Shown here: positions 16,228 to 23,824 of the stretch, piece by piece
Position numbering within the stretch: the stretch's first letter is position 1
Layout: every line of letters begins with the position of its first letter
Program-made: the position numbers and the translations under genes
Assembly (NCBI GenBank): GCA_016794825.1
Contig: JAEUJH010000433.1
Location: forward strand, 1-39,252
DNA: 39,252 bases
Source: Gemmatimonadota bacterium
GTDB taxonomy: Bacteria; Gemmatimonadota; Gemmatimonadetes; Gemmatimonadales; GWC2-71-9
Direction: 5' to 3'
Notes under the pieces: generated by a model
The model's input: the letters and a program-made list of their open reading frames with translations, nothing else
Told to the model about the DNA's origin: nothing
Databases searched by the model: none

Positions 16228-16952
16228 GCCGGGTGACCCGGTCGGTGCTGCGGCTGCTCCTGCTCCAGAGTTCGTGGACCTACGAGCGGATGCAGGGCGT
16301 CGGAATCGCCTTCGCCTCGTTGCCGCTGCTCGAACCGCTGCGCGGCGACCCGGCCCGCCATCGCGAGGCGGTGGGCCGCTCGACCGAATTCTTCAACGCC
16401 CATCCGTACCTGGCCGGGATTGCCGCCGGGGCCGCGGCGCGGGCGGAGGTGGATGGGGTTGCCGGCGCGACGATCCAGCGGCTCAAGACCGCGCTGGCCG
16501 GGCCACTCGGCTCCCTCGGCGACCAGTTGTTCTGGATCGGGGTGGTGCCGGGCGTCATGGCGGCAATGCTGCTGGCCGTCGGGCTGGGCGCCGGGTGGCC
16601 GGCCGCGGCCGTCGGGCTTGGCCTCTACCTGGCGGTCCGGATCGCCGTCACCGCCTGGGGCGCGGCCCTCGGATATCGGTCCGGGCTTGGGGTGGCCGCC
16701 GCCCTCAAGGCGTCGCGGCTCGACGACCAGGTCCGCCGGGTCGGCCTGGGCGCCGGACTCCTGGTCGGGCTGGCCGTGCCGATCGTCGGCCGGTGGCTCG
16801 CGGGCGGGCACCCAGCGGAGTTGGCGGCCCTCGCGCTCGGCGGCGCTGGTGGTGTCTGGGCGGCCCTGGTCCGATCCCGGATTCCGGGAGCCCGGTTGCT
16901 GACTCTCGTTGCGATGGCGATCATCATCCTCTGGCACTGGAGCACCTCGTGA
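16218..16952 (+). CDS. PTS mannose-family EIID membrane component (short)
   Basis: Second membrane subunit of the mannose-type permease. The 244 residues include an N-terminal amphipathic region with SSWTYERMQGVGIAFA, FFNAHPYLAGIAAG (the family has FFNTHPy), and LGSLGDQLFW, all standard IID marks, followed by hydrophobic helices. IID proteins are usually 270-300 residues, so this one is compact, as is the IIC. The ATG overlaps the IIC gene by 10 nt, and its stop overlaps the HPr GTG by 4 nt. Together with IIA, IIB and IIC it makes a complete enzyme II. Confidence 0.9.
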   Translation: MAVSRVTRSVLRLLLLQSSWTYERMQGVGIAFASLPLLEPLRGDPARHREAVGRSTEFFNAHPYLAGIAAGAAARAEVDGVAGATIQRLKTALAGPLGSLGDQLFWIGVVPGVMAAMLLAVGLGAGWPAAAVGLGLYLAVRIAVTAWGAALGYRSGLGVAAALKASRLDDQVRRVGLGAGLLVGLAVPIVGRWLAGGHPAELAALALGGAGGVWAALVRSRIPGARLLTLVAMAIIILWHWSTS

Positions 16953-17215
16953 CCGAGCGCACCGCCACCATCGTCAATCCGCTGGGCCTCCACGCCCGGC
17001 CGGCCGCCAAGTTCGTCAAGCTGGCCGCCGGGTTCTCCGCGCACGTCGAAGTCATCAAGGACGGCCAGCAGGTGAACGGGAAGAGCATCATGGGCGTCAT
17101 GATGCTCGCGGCGGAGCAGGGCAGTTCGCTCGTGATCCGGACCGACGGCAGCGACGAGGTCGCCGCGGCCGACGCGCTCGCGGAGTTGGTGGCCAGCGGG
17201 TTCGGTGAAGGATGA
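16949..17215 (+). CDS. ptsH: phosphocarrier protein HPr
   Basis: Small cytosolic phosphocarrier of the PTS, 88 residues. His15 in NPLGLHARPAA receives phosphate from enzyme I. Ser46 in NGKSIMGVMML is the regulatory site for HPr kinase, which is encoded upstream in the same array at 13759. This supports a complete His/Ser dual control. The GTG start overlaps the IID stop and the stop overlaps the enzyme I ATG, each by 4 nt, so the stoichiometry is probably set by coupled translation. Confidence 0.96.
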   Translation: MTERTATIVNPLGLHARPAAKFVKLAAGFSAHVEVIKDGQQVNGKSIMGVMMLAAEQGSSLVIRTDGSDEVAAADALAELVASGFGEG

Positions 17216-18975
17216 CCGACGACCGGCTGATCCGCGGCGTCGGGGTGTCGCCCGGGCTGGCGCTGGCGCCGGCCGTGGTGCTCGAATGGCGGTTCCCCGA
17301 CGTGCCCGACCGTTCGGTTCGGCCCGACGAGGTCGACCGCGAAATCGCCCGGCTCCACGAGGCCGTCCGGGCCGTCGCCGATCACCTGAACATGCTCCGG
17401 GAACGGGTCCTCCGATCGGCAGGCCTGGAGGAGTCCCGGATCTTCGAGGCCCAGATCCTCATGGTCGAGGATCAGGACTTCCTGGCCGCCGTCGAGGGCC
17501 TGATCCGCCAGAACAACCTCAGCGCCGAGACGGCGTTCGAGTTCAAGGCGCTCGAACTCCGGGTGGCGTTTTCCGGCGCCGCCAACCTCCGGATGCGGGA
17601 GCGGCTCGCCGACCTGTCGGCCACCCAGATCCGGGTCCTCCGCCATCTGATGGGTCGGCCCGACGATGAGCTGGCCGCGCTCCGGGAGCACCGCCACGTC
17701 ATCGTGGTCGCCCACGAGCTCTCGCCCGGCCTGACCGTCCAGCTCGACCGCGACCAGCTCCTCGGCCTGGTGAGCGAGGAGGGAACCCGGACCTCGCACG
17801 CGGCGATCCTCGCGCATTCGTTAGGCATCCCGGCGGTGATGGGCGCGGCCGGGGCGCTGGCCCGGATCAAGGCCGGGACGACGCTCCTGATCGACGGCCA
17901 GTCGGGAACGATCCTCCTCGAGCCGACGCCCGAGGAACTCGAGGTCGCCCGGACCCAGGCCAACCGCCGTCACAAGCTCGAACTCGAACTCGAGGGCGCG
18001 GCGGGGCAGCCGGCCATCACGCCCGACGGCCACGCCGTCACGCTGATGGGCAACGTCGACCTCCCCGACGAGATCGACGTCGCCGTCCGGAACGGCGCGC
18101 AGGGGGTGGGCCTCCTTCGGACCGAGTTCCTGGTCACCGGCCGGGCCAACGTCCCGACCGAGTCGGAGCAGCTCGAGTATTTCCGCCGGGTCACGGCCGC
18201 CTTCCCGAACCATCCGGTGGTGATCCGGACCTACGACCTCGGCGGCGACAAGTTCCCCGCGGCGTTCGAAGCGTTCCCGGAAGCCAACCCGTTCCTGGGC
18301 TGGCGATCGATCCGCGTCTGCCTCGACCGGCCCGAGATCTTCCGGCCCCAGATCCGGGCTCTCCTCCGGGTCGCCGCGGAGCGACGGATCCGGGTCATGC
18401 TGCCCCTGGTCACCCGGGTCGAGGAGGTCCTCGAGTCGCGGGCCGTCGTGGACGAAGAGGCGTCTCACCTCGCGGCCGCCGGGATCCGGGCGGCGCGGAC
18501 CCTCGAACTCGGCGTCATGGTCGAGACCCCGGCCGCGGTGGTCATCGCCGATCGGTTGGCGCGGGTCTCGGCCTTCTTCAGCGTCGGCACCAACGATCTG
18601 ACCCAGTACACCCTGGCCGTCGACCGTGGGAGTGCCCATCTCGCCTCCCGATTCAACCCGCTCGATCCAGCCGTCCTGCTGCAGCTCCGGCGGGTGGTCG
18701 AGGTGGGGCAGCGGGCCGGGATCCCGGTCAGCGTCTGCGGCGAAATGGCCTCCGAGCCCCTGGCGTCGCTCCTGCTGATCGGAATGGGCTACGACACCCT
18801 GAGCGTGTCCCCGCCCAGCCTGCCGCTGATCAAGTGGTTGGTCCGAAAAGTGCCTATGACCGTGTGCCGCGAAGCGGCCACCAAGGCGCTCGAGGCGGAC
18901 ACGGCGGCTCAGGTCATCGAGATCCTCCGGTCAGCGATGCAAAACTATGTGGATAAACGACTTCTGGGTGCTTGA
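17212..18975 (+). CDS. ptsI: PTS enzyme I (phosphoenolpyruvate-protein phosphotransferase)
   Basis: Starts the PTS phosphorelay by taking phosphate from phosphoenolpyruvate and passing it to HPr. The 587 residues are full length. The N-terminal HPr-binding helical domain is followed by the swivelling His domain, with His196 in GTRTSHAAILAHSLGIPAV. The C-terminal PEP-binding barrel includes VGLLRTEFL, FFSVGTNDLTQYTLAVDR and SVCGEMAS with the catalytic Cys. The start overlaps HPr (ATGA). The gene ends the PTS array; an inverted repeat spans its stop and the metK promoter. It contains one CGTTAGGC octamer at 17819, just after the His motif. Confidence 0.96.
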   Translation: MTDDRLIRGVGVSPGLALAPAVVLEWRFPDVPDRSVRPDEVDREIARLHEAVRAVADHLNMLRERVLRSAGLEESRIFEAQILMVEDQDFLAAVEGLIRQNNLSAETAFEFKALELRVAFSGAANLRMRERLADLSATQIRVLRHLMGRPDDELAALREHRHVIVVAHELSPGLTVQLDRDQLLGLVSEEGTRTSHAAILAHSLGIPAVMGAAGALARIKAGTTLLIDGQSGTILLEPTPEELEVARTQANRRHKLELELEGAAGQPAITPDGHAVTLMGNVDLPDEIDVAVRNGAQGVGLLRTEFLVTGRANVPTESEQLEYFRRVTAAFPNHPVVIRTYDLGGDKFPAAFEAFPEANPFLGWRSIRVCLDRPEIFRPQIRALLRVAAERRIRVMLPLVTRVEEVLESRAVVDEEASHLAAAGIRAARTLELGVMVETPAAVVIADRLARVSAFFSVGTNDLTQYTLAVDRGSAHLASRFNPLDPAVLLQLRRVVEVGQRAGIPVSVCGEMASEPLASLLLIGMGYDTLSVSPPSLPLIKWLVRKVPMTVCREAATKALEADTAAQVIEILRSAMQNYVDKRLLGA

Positions 18976-18994
18976 CCCGGTTGCCGCCGGGTCA
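18973..18994. other. inverted repeat at the ptsI stop, around the metK -35
   Basis: Arms TGACCCGG (18973-18980) and CCGGGTCA (18987-18994) with a 6-nt centre, TTGCCG, that is itself the predicted metK -35 element. As RNA it would form an 8-bp hairpin at the end of ptsI. As DNA it is a palindromic operator candidate. No T-run follows, so a standard intrinsic terminator is not supported. Confidence 0.5.
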
Positions 18995-19009
18995 TGGCGC
19001 CCTTAGTTT
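18981..19009 (+). promoter_or_regulatory. predicted metK promoter
   Basis: TTGCCG (18981-18986), a 17-nt spacer, and TAGTTT (19004-19009). The start point would be near 19016, giving a leader of about 36 nt, too short for a SAM riboswitch. Spacing and form match the promoter upstream of the cobalamin riboswitch. Confidence 0.55.
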
Positions 19010-19051
19010 GCAGCCCAATCGACTCCTGAACCCGTTACCGGAACAACAGCT

Positions 19052-20278
19052 ATGGCGCGCGCCAAACGGCACGTTTTCACCTCGGAATCCGTCACTGAAG
19101 GCCACCCGGACAAGGTCGCCGACCAGATTTCCGATGCGGTCCTCGACGCGATCCTCTCCCGGGACCCGGCGGCCCGAGTGGCCTGCGAGACGCTGGTCAC
19201 CACCGGCATGGCCGTGGTGGCGGGTGAGATCACCACCAAGACCTACGTCCACATCCCCGACATCGTCCGCGACACGATCGCCTCGATCGGGTACACCGAC
19301 GCCTCGTTCGGCTTCGACAGCCGGACCTGCGCCGTCCTGACCTCGATCGATCGGCAGTCGCCCGACATCGCCATGGGGGTCGATTCCTCCCGCAGCAAGG
19401 AGCAGGGCGCGGGCGACCAGGGCATGATGTTCGGCTACGCCACCCGGGAAACCCGGGAGCGCATGCCGCTCCCGATCATCCTGGCGCACCGGATCGCCGA
19501 GCGCCTGGCCGCGGTCCGCAAGGGTCTCGGCGGCCTCGACCAGATCGAGTGGCTCCGGCCCGACGGCAAGAGCCAGGTCTCGGTCGAGTACGAGGGCGAC
19601 CGGCCGGTGGCCGTGCGGACCGTGGTGCTCTCCACCCAGCACGCCGAGAAGGTCGGCAACCGGACCCTGTCGGCCGGCGCCATTCGCGACGCCATGGTCA
19701 ACGAAGTCATCCGGCCCGTGCTCCAGAAGAGCGGTTTCGACAGCCGGGGCATCAAGTTCCTGATCAACCCGACCGGCCGCTTCGTGGTCGGTGGCCCCCA
19801 CGGCGACGCCGGCCTCACCGGCCGGAAGATCATCGTCGACACCTACGGCGGTATGGCGCGGCACGGCGGCGGCGCGTTCAGCGGCAAGGACCCGTCCAAG
19901 GTCGATCGCTCGGCGGCGTACGCGGTGCGGTGGGTGGCCAAGAACATCGTCGAGGCCAAGCTCGCCAGCCGCTGCGAGGTCCAGGTGGCCTACGCGATCG
20001 GCGTCGCCCAGCCCGTGTCGATCATGGTCGACACCTTCGGCACCGGCATCATGCCCGACGCCAAGCTCGAGAAGATCGTGGGCGAGGTGTTCGACCTCAC
20101 CCCGGCCGGCATCATCTCCTCGCTCAAGCTTCGCCGGCCGATTTATCGGCCCACGGCGGCCTACGGGCATTTCGGCCGGAAGCCGGCCACCGCGCGGGTC
20201 GACGGTCGGAAGGTCGACCTGTTCCCGTGGGAAGAAACCAACAAGGTCCGGGATCTCTTGACCGCCGCCAAAGCATAG
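19052..20278 (+). CDS. metK: S-adenosylmethionine synthetase
   Basis: Makes S-adenosylmethionine from methionine and ATP in the cytosol. The 408 residues show the three-domain family pattern: [20 protein letters not shown] near the N-terminus binds ATP and Mg, [12 protein letters not shown] is the second signature, and [19 protein letters not shown] the third. The length is slightly above the 384-400 norm, through small extensions. It is preceded by its own predicted promoter and, unlike its neighbours, is separated from the upstream gene (76 nt). The ATG gives the expected N-terminus. No unusual residues were noticed. Confidence 0.97.
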   Translation: MARAKRHVFTSESVTEGHPDKVADQISDAVLDAILSRDPAARVACETLVTTGMAVVAGEITTKTYVHIPDIVRDTIASIGYTDASFGFDSRTCAVLTSIDRQSPDIAMGVDSSRSKEQGAGDQGMMFGYATRETRERMPLPIILAHRIAERLAAVRKGLGGLDQIEWLRPDGKSQVSVEYEGDRPVAVRTVVLSTQHAEKVGNRTLSAGAIRDAMVNEVIRPVLQKSGFDSRGIKFLINPTGRFVVGGPHGDAGLTGRKIIVDTYGGMARHGGGAFSGKDPSKVDRSAAYAVRWVAKNIVEAKLASRCEVQVAYAIGVAQPVSIMVDTFGTGIMPDAKLEKIVGEVFDLTPAGIISSLKLRRPIYRPTAAYGHFGRKPATARVDGRKVDLFPWEETNKVRDLLTAAKA

Positions 20279-20292
20279 GCCACCCTTCCGGC

Positions 20293-20787
20293 ATGGTTCG
20301 GGTGACGGTGGCCCATCTCGGGCTCGATCGAATGACGAACACGCCGGTCGTGGTGCTGAAGGAAGACGGGGGCGATCGTACCCTCCAGATCTGGATCGGC
20401 GCGCCGGAGGCCAACGCCATCGCCCTCGAACTTCGGGGCGAAAAACCGGCGCGACCGATGACGCACGACCTCCTCAAATCGATGGTCCAGGGACTCGGCG
20501 GCACCCTCCGCCGAGTCACCATCACCGGACTCAAGGACAACACCTACTTCGCCGAGCTGTTGGTCTTCCGCGGCGAACACCCGTTCGAGATCGATGCCCG
20601 GCCCTCGGACAGCATCGCGCTGGCCCTCCGATTCGACGCCCCGATCTTCGTCGCCGAAGACCTGTTCCGGACCGATGACGACGGCCCGAGCGGATCGGCG
20701 GCCGGGCCGGACCAGGCCGATCCGGACGCCCTGAAACGATTCCTCTCGAAGCTCGACCCCGAGGATCTGGGACGCTTCCAGCCGTGA
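20293..20787 (+). CDS. BFN-domain (DUF151, bifunctional nuclease family) protein
   Basis: A 164-residue protein with a BFN/DUF151 domain over residues 1-125. Family marks are PVVVLKEDGGDRTLQIWIGAPEANAIAL (20-47), RPMTHDLLKSMV, DNTYFAELLV and DARPSDSIALALRFDAPIFV. A short acidic/helical tail follows. Plant homologues were reported as nucleases, but the bacterial role is unclear. It starts 14 nt after metK and its stop overlaps the next gene by 4 nt, so the three are probably one operon. Gene starts with ATG; the N-terminus fits the family. Confidence 0.88.
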   Translation: MVRVTVAHLGLDRMTNTPVVVLKEDGGDRTLQIWIGAPEANAIALELRGEKPARPMTHDLLKSMVQGLGGTLRRVTITGLKDNTYFAELLVFRGEHPFEIDARPSDSIALALRFDAPIFVAEDLFRTDDDGPSGSAAGPDQADPDALKRFLSKLDPEDLGRFQP

Positions 20788-21794
20788 AGCGAACCTTGCT
20801 CGTCCTCGGAATCCTGCTCACGCCGACGGCGGTGACGGGGCAGGGCCAGCCTTCTCGGCTGGCCACGACCATCGCCGCCGGGTCGGTGTTTCGGCCCGGG
20901 GCCAGCGGGCCGATCCCGATTCCCGATCTGCGGGTGGTGCTCCATCGCGTCGGTCGCGCCACTCAGGGACCGATCGACACCACCCGGACCGACGGGGCCG
21001 GACGGTTCCGATTCCGGTTCGCCGCCGACACCACCGCCAATTTCCTCCTCAGCGCCAACTACGCCGGCATCGAGTACTTCTCGCAGCCGCTCGCCACCAA
21101 TCCGGCTCGGCCTGACACGGCGGTCGAACTCCTGGTGTACGACACCACCTCCGTCGATCCCGTCGGCACCCGGAGCCGGACCCTCGTGATCGGGGCCCCC
21201 GACGCGATCGGCGCCCGGACGGTGGTCGACTGGCTGGTGCTCGCCAACGACGGGGAGCGCACCCGGGTCGGCGCTGATTCGACCGACCCGACCTGGGGCC
21301 TCCCGCTTCCGGCCGGCGTCCGGAATCCGGTCCTGGGCGACGCCCGCCTGTCGCAGATCTCGCCCGACGCGGTGCTGTTCCGGAACGACAGCGTCTTCGT
21401 CCTGGCGCCCCTGTCGCCGGGCGACAAGGAACTGCTCCTCCAGTACGAAATCGCGCCCCGGGCCCGGCGCCTGGCCGTCGATCTCCGCGGGATCGACTCC
21501 ACCGATGCCTTCATCGAGGAATCGGGTGCCCGGATCGAGGGCGACGGCTGGCGGGTCCGCGACTCCCAGCTGTTCGAGGGCCGGCCGTTCCGCCGGCTGG
21601 GCCGGACCGATTCCACGGTCACCAGCCTCACGATCCGGTTCCCGAGCACCGGGGCCGGGCCCGCCACGTTGCCGATTCTCGTCGGCCTCACGGCGGTGGC
21701 GCTGATGATCGGGACCTGGCTCCGGATGCGCCGACCCCCGGCGGCCCCGGCCGGCCAGGGGTCCGGTCTTGCCCCTCGGTCCCCGCCGTCCTAA
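20784..21794 (+). CDS. exported protein with C-terminal membrane anchor, unknown function
   Basis: Not recognised as a named family. The 336 residues begin with a signal peptide (MKRTLLVLGILLTPTAVTG, likely cut after residue 19). The mature part looks beta-rich: residues 45-110 resemble a carboxypeptidase regulatory-like (Ig-type) domain with DTTRTDGAGRFRFRF. A later beta region is followed by one transmembrane segment near the C-terminus (ATLPILVGLTAVALMIGTWL, then RMRR). This predicts a protein anchored in the cytoplasmic membrane with its bulk outside. The GTG start overlaps the BFN gene stop. Its 3' end overlaps the predicted promoter of the cobalamin riboswitch. Confidence 0.7.
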   Translation: MKRTLLVLGILLTPTAVTGQGQPSRLATTIAAGSVFRPGASGPIPIPDLRVVLHRVGRATQGPIDTTRTDGAGRFRFRFAADTTANFLLSANYAGIEYFSQPLATNPARPDTAVELLVYDTTSVDPVGTRSRTLVIGAPDAIGARTVVDWLVLANDGERTRVGADSTDPTWGLPLPAGVRNPVLGDARLSQISPDAVLFRNDSVFVLAPLSPGDKELLLQYEIAPRARRLAVDLRGIDSTDAFIEESGARIEGDGWRVRDSQLFEGRPFRRLGRTDSTVTSLTIRFPSTGAGPATLPILVGLTAVALMIGTWLRMRRPPAAPAGQGSGLAPRSPPS

Positions 21795-21797
21795 CTT
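21769..21797 (+). promoter_or_regulatory. predicted promoter of the B12 riboswitch operon
   Basis: TTGCCC (21769-21774), a 17-nt spacer, TAACTT (21792-21797). The -35 lies inside the 3' end of the preceding gene. Transcription would start near 21804, just ahead of the riboswitch fold. Confidence 0.55.
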
Positions 21798-21811
21798 CGC
21801 CCCGTCCCCGC

Positions 21812-21960
21812 GATTTCCACGGGAACGGAGCTCTCGGAAGCCGGTGAAAATCCGGCGCGGCCCCGCCACTGTAACGGGCAGTTCACGGATCCACTCATGA
21901 CGCCACTGGCTCTCGAGCCGGGAAGGCGGGTGGATCGCCCGAAGCCAGGAGACCTCTCCG
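21812..21960 (+). ncRNA. cobalamin (B12) riboswitch
   Basis: Senses adenosylcobalamin or a related corrinoid in the leader of the importer genes. The conserved core is visible: GGAAGCCGGTGAAAATCCGG (21836-21855), then GCGCGGCCCCGCCACTGTAA (21855-21874) and the B12 box GAAGCCAGGAGACC (21941-21954). These occur in the correct order and spacing. The boundaries are approximate. A hairpin at 21977-21990 that contains the ribosome binding site of the next gene is the likely expression platform. Confidence 0.93.
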
Positions 21961-21976
21961 GTCCTTCACGACCAAA

Positions 21977-21990
21977 CCCTCGGGGGAGGG
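21977..21990 (+). promoter_or_regulatory. riboswitch expression platform: hairpin holding the Shine-Dalgarno
   Basis: CCCTC (21977-21981), loop GGGG, GAGGG (21986-21990). The purine run GGGGGAGGG just before the TTG start at 21993 is the only plausible ribosome binding site. It can pair with the adjacent CCCTC, or alternatively with CCTCTCC (21953-21959) at the end of the B12 box. No T-run is present, so control is probably at translation. Confidence 0.5.
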
Positions 21991-21992
21991 CC

Positions 21993-22862
21993 TTGGTACC
22001 ACGCCTCCTGTTCGCGGCCGCCCTGGTGGCGGCCTGCGGCCGATCGTCGGTTCGATCGCCCGCCGCCATCACCCTCGTCGACGACGCGGGGGTCACGACC
22101 GTGCTGGCCGCTCCGGCCCGCCGGATCGTTTCGCTGATCCCCGCCGGCACCGAAATCCTCTTTGCGTTAGGCGCCGACTCGGCCGTGGTGGGACGGACCC
22201 GCTGGTGCGATTGGCCCGCCGCGGCGGCGCAGGTGCCCTCCGTCGGCGACGGGATGGCGCCGAGCGTCGAAGCCGTGGCCGCCCGGACGCCGGATCTGGT
22301 GGTGGCGTACCGGTCGCCGGGCAACAGCGGCGCCATCGGCCGGCTCCGCGACCTCGGCATCCCGGTCGTCGAGGTCACCCTCGATCGGCAGCGGGACTTC
22401 GACCGCGTCACCCGGCTCCTCGCCACCGCGCTCGGCCGGGTCGACGCGGGAGAGCGGCTGGTGGCGAGCGTGACGGAGGATCTCCGTCGCGCCGCCGTGA
22501 CCGGCGACCGGCCCCCCTCGGTGTTCGTCCTCTCCTGGAGCGACCCGCCCATCGCGATCGGCGGCGGGAGCTTTCTCTCCGAGATCGTCGCCTGGGCCGG
22601 CGGCCGGAACGTCTTCGGCGACGTCGACCAGCCCTCGTTCACGGTCTCGATCGAGGCGGTGGTGGCACGCGACCCCGACTACGTGCTGGTGGTCGGCGCC
22701 GACGACCCGGCGTTCGCGAACCGGCCGGAGTGGGCGGTGGTGCCGGCGGTCCGGGAGCGGCGCTTCCTCCGCGTCGACGGCTCCGAGTTCAACCGGCCGA
22801 GTCCCCGGATCGGCGCCGCCGTCCGCACCCTGGCGGCCACCATCGCCGCCGGAGGCCGATGA
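21993..22862 (+). CDS. btuF: B12-binding periplasmic lipoprotein, BtuF-like
   Basis: Substrate-binding protein of an ABC importer (PeriPlasmic binding fold of the FecB/BtuF group), 289 residues from a TTG start. The N-terminus MVPRLLFAAALVAACGRSS is a lipoprotein signal with lipobox VAAC, so Cys15 would be lipidated. Family segments are RRIVSLIPAGTEILFALGA, VGRTRWCDWP, and the second-domain ISP-like region IGGGSFLSEIVAWAGGRNVF. The open frame reaches back into the riboswitch, but those codons overlap the folded RNA, and the TTG follows a purine-rich ribosome binding site. The B12 assignment rests on the riboswitch. Its stop overlaps the permease start (ATGA). It contains one CGTTAGGC octamer at 22165. 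Confidence 0.88.
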   Translation: MVPRLLFAAALVAACGRSSVRSPAAITLVDDAGVTTVLAAPARRIVSLIPAGTEILFALGADSAVVGRTRWCDWPAAAAQVPSVGDGMAPSVEAVAARTPDLVVAYRSPGNSGAIGRLRDLGIPVVEVTLDRQRDFDRVTRLLATALGRVDAGERLVASVTEDLRRAAVTGDRPPSVFVLSWSDPPIAIGGGSFLSEIVAWAGGRNVFGDVDQPSFTVSIEAVVARDPDYVLVVGADDPAFANRPEWAVVPAVRERRFLRVDGSEFNRPSPRIGAAVRTLAATIAAGGR

Positions 22863-23824
22863 AGTTCGCGGCCCTCGCGGCCGGGGCGGTGGCCGCGATG
22901 ATCCTCGGCCTGGCCGTCGGCGCCACGGCCCTGACGCCGGCCGACCTCCTGGCCGGTCTCCTCGACCCGGGCGGCCGGGCCGGCATCATCGTCTGGGACC
23001 TGCGACTTCCCCGGGTGCTCCTCGCGTTCCTCGTGGGCGGATCGTTAGGCGTCTCCGGCGCCGCCCTCCAGGCGCTGGTCCGCAACCCGCTGGCCGAGCC
23101 GTACCTCCTCGGGATCTCGGGCGGGGCGGGCCTCGGGGCGGTGGCCGCCATCGCGCTCGGACTGACCGGGCTCGCGGCCATCCCGCTGGCCGCCTTTGCC
23201 GGGGCCGTCGCGTCCGCGGCGGTCGTCTACGGGGTCGCCGCGGTCCAGGGGAGCCGGCTCGAGCCCCGGGTGCTGGTGCTGGTGGGGGTGGTGGTGGCCG
23301 CCTTCTGCGGCGCCATCACCACCGCGCTCCTCACCATGTCGGAGGCCGCCCAGCTCCGGAACGCCTTCCTCTGGCTCATGGGTGGCTTCGGCGCCGCCAG
23401 CTGGCCCGCCGTCGCCGTGTTCAGCGGGTACGCGGTCCTTCCGCTCGGCGCGCTCCTCGGTGGCGCCCGGGCCCTCGACCTCCTGTCCCTGGGCGACGAA
23501 CCCGCCCACGCCCTGGGGCTCGAAACCGAGTCCGCCAAGCGGCTCGTCTTCGTCGCGACGGCCCTCCTGACCGCCGCCAGCGTCGCAGTGAGCGGCATGA
23601 TCGGGTTCGTCGGGCTGGTGGCGCCACACGCCATCCGGGGCTGGCTCGGCCCGCTCCATCGCCGCCTCCTCCCGGCGGTGTTCGTCGCCAGCGGGTCGCT
23701 CCTGATGCTGGCCGACGCGCTGGCCCGGACGGTCATGCGCCCGGCCGAACTCCCGATCGGCGCCATCACCGCCCTGATCGGGGTCCCGCTCTTTGCCTTC
23801 CTCGTCCGGCGGTCGCTGGCATGA
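22859..23824 (+). CDS. btuC: B12 ABC transporter permease, BtuC-like (FecCD family)
   Basis: Inner-membrane permease subunit, 321 residues, with about ten hydrophobic helices. The family signatures are LRLPRVLLAFLVGGSLGVSG, LVRNPLAEPYLLGISGGAGLG, and GFVGLVAPHAIRGWLG near residues 249-264, the loop that docks the ATPase. Length agrees with BtuC (326). Siderophore and heme permeases belong to the same family; vitamin B12 is chosen because the genes follow a cobalamin riboswitch. It overlaps both neighbours by 4 nt (ATGA). One CGTTAGGC octamer is at 23043. Confidence 0.9.
   Translation: MKFAALAAGAVAAMILGLAVGATALTPADLLAGLLDPGGRAGIIVWDLRLPRVLLAFLVGGSLGVSGAALQALVRNPLAEPYLLGISGGAGLGAVAAIALGLTGLAAIPLAAFAGAVASAAVVYGVAAVQGSRLEPRVLVLVGVVVAAFCGAITTALLTMSEAAQLRNAFLWLMGGFGAASWPAVAVFSGYAVLPLGALLGGARALDLLSLGDEPAHALGLETESAKRLVFVATALLTAASVAVSGMIGFVGLVAPHAIRGWLGPLHRRLLPAVFVASGSLLMLADALARTVMRPAELPIGAITALIGVPLFAFLVRRSLA

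Noticed and set aside
18976-19051. SAM riboswitch before metK
   Set aside because: The leader after the predicted start is only about 36 nt and lacks SAM-I/II conserved stretches.
21897-21992. Earlier start for the BtuF-like lipoprotein
   Set aside because: It would place the start inside the folded riboswitch and bury the lipoprotein signal 32 residues in. The TTG at 21993 gives a normal lipobox distance.
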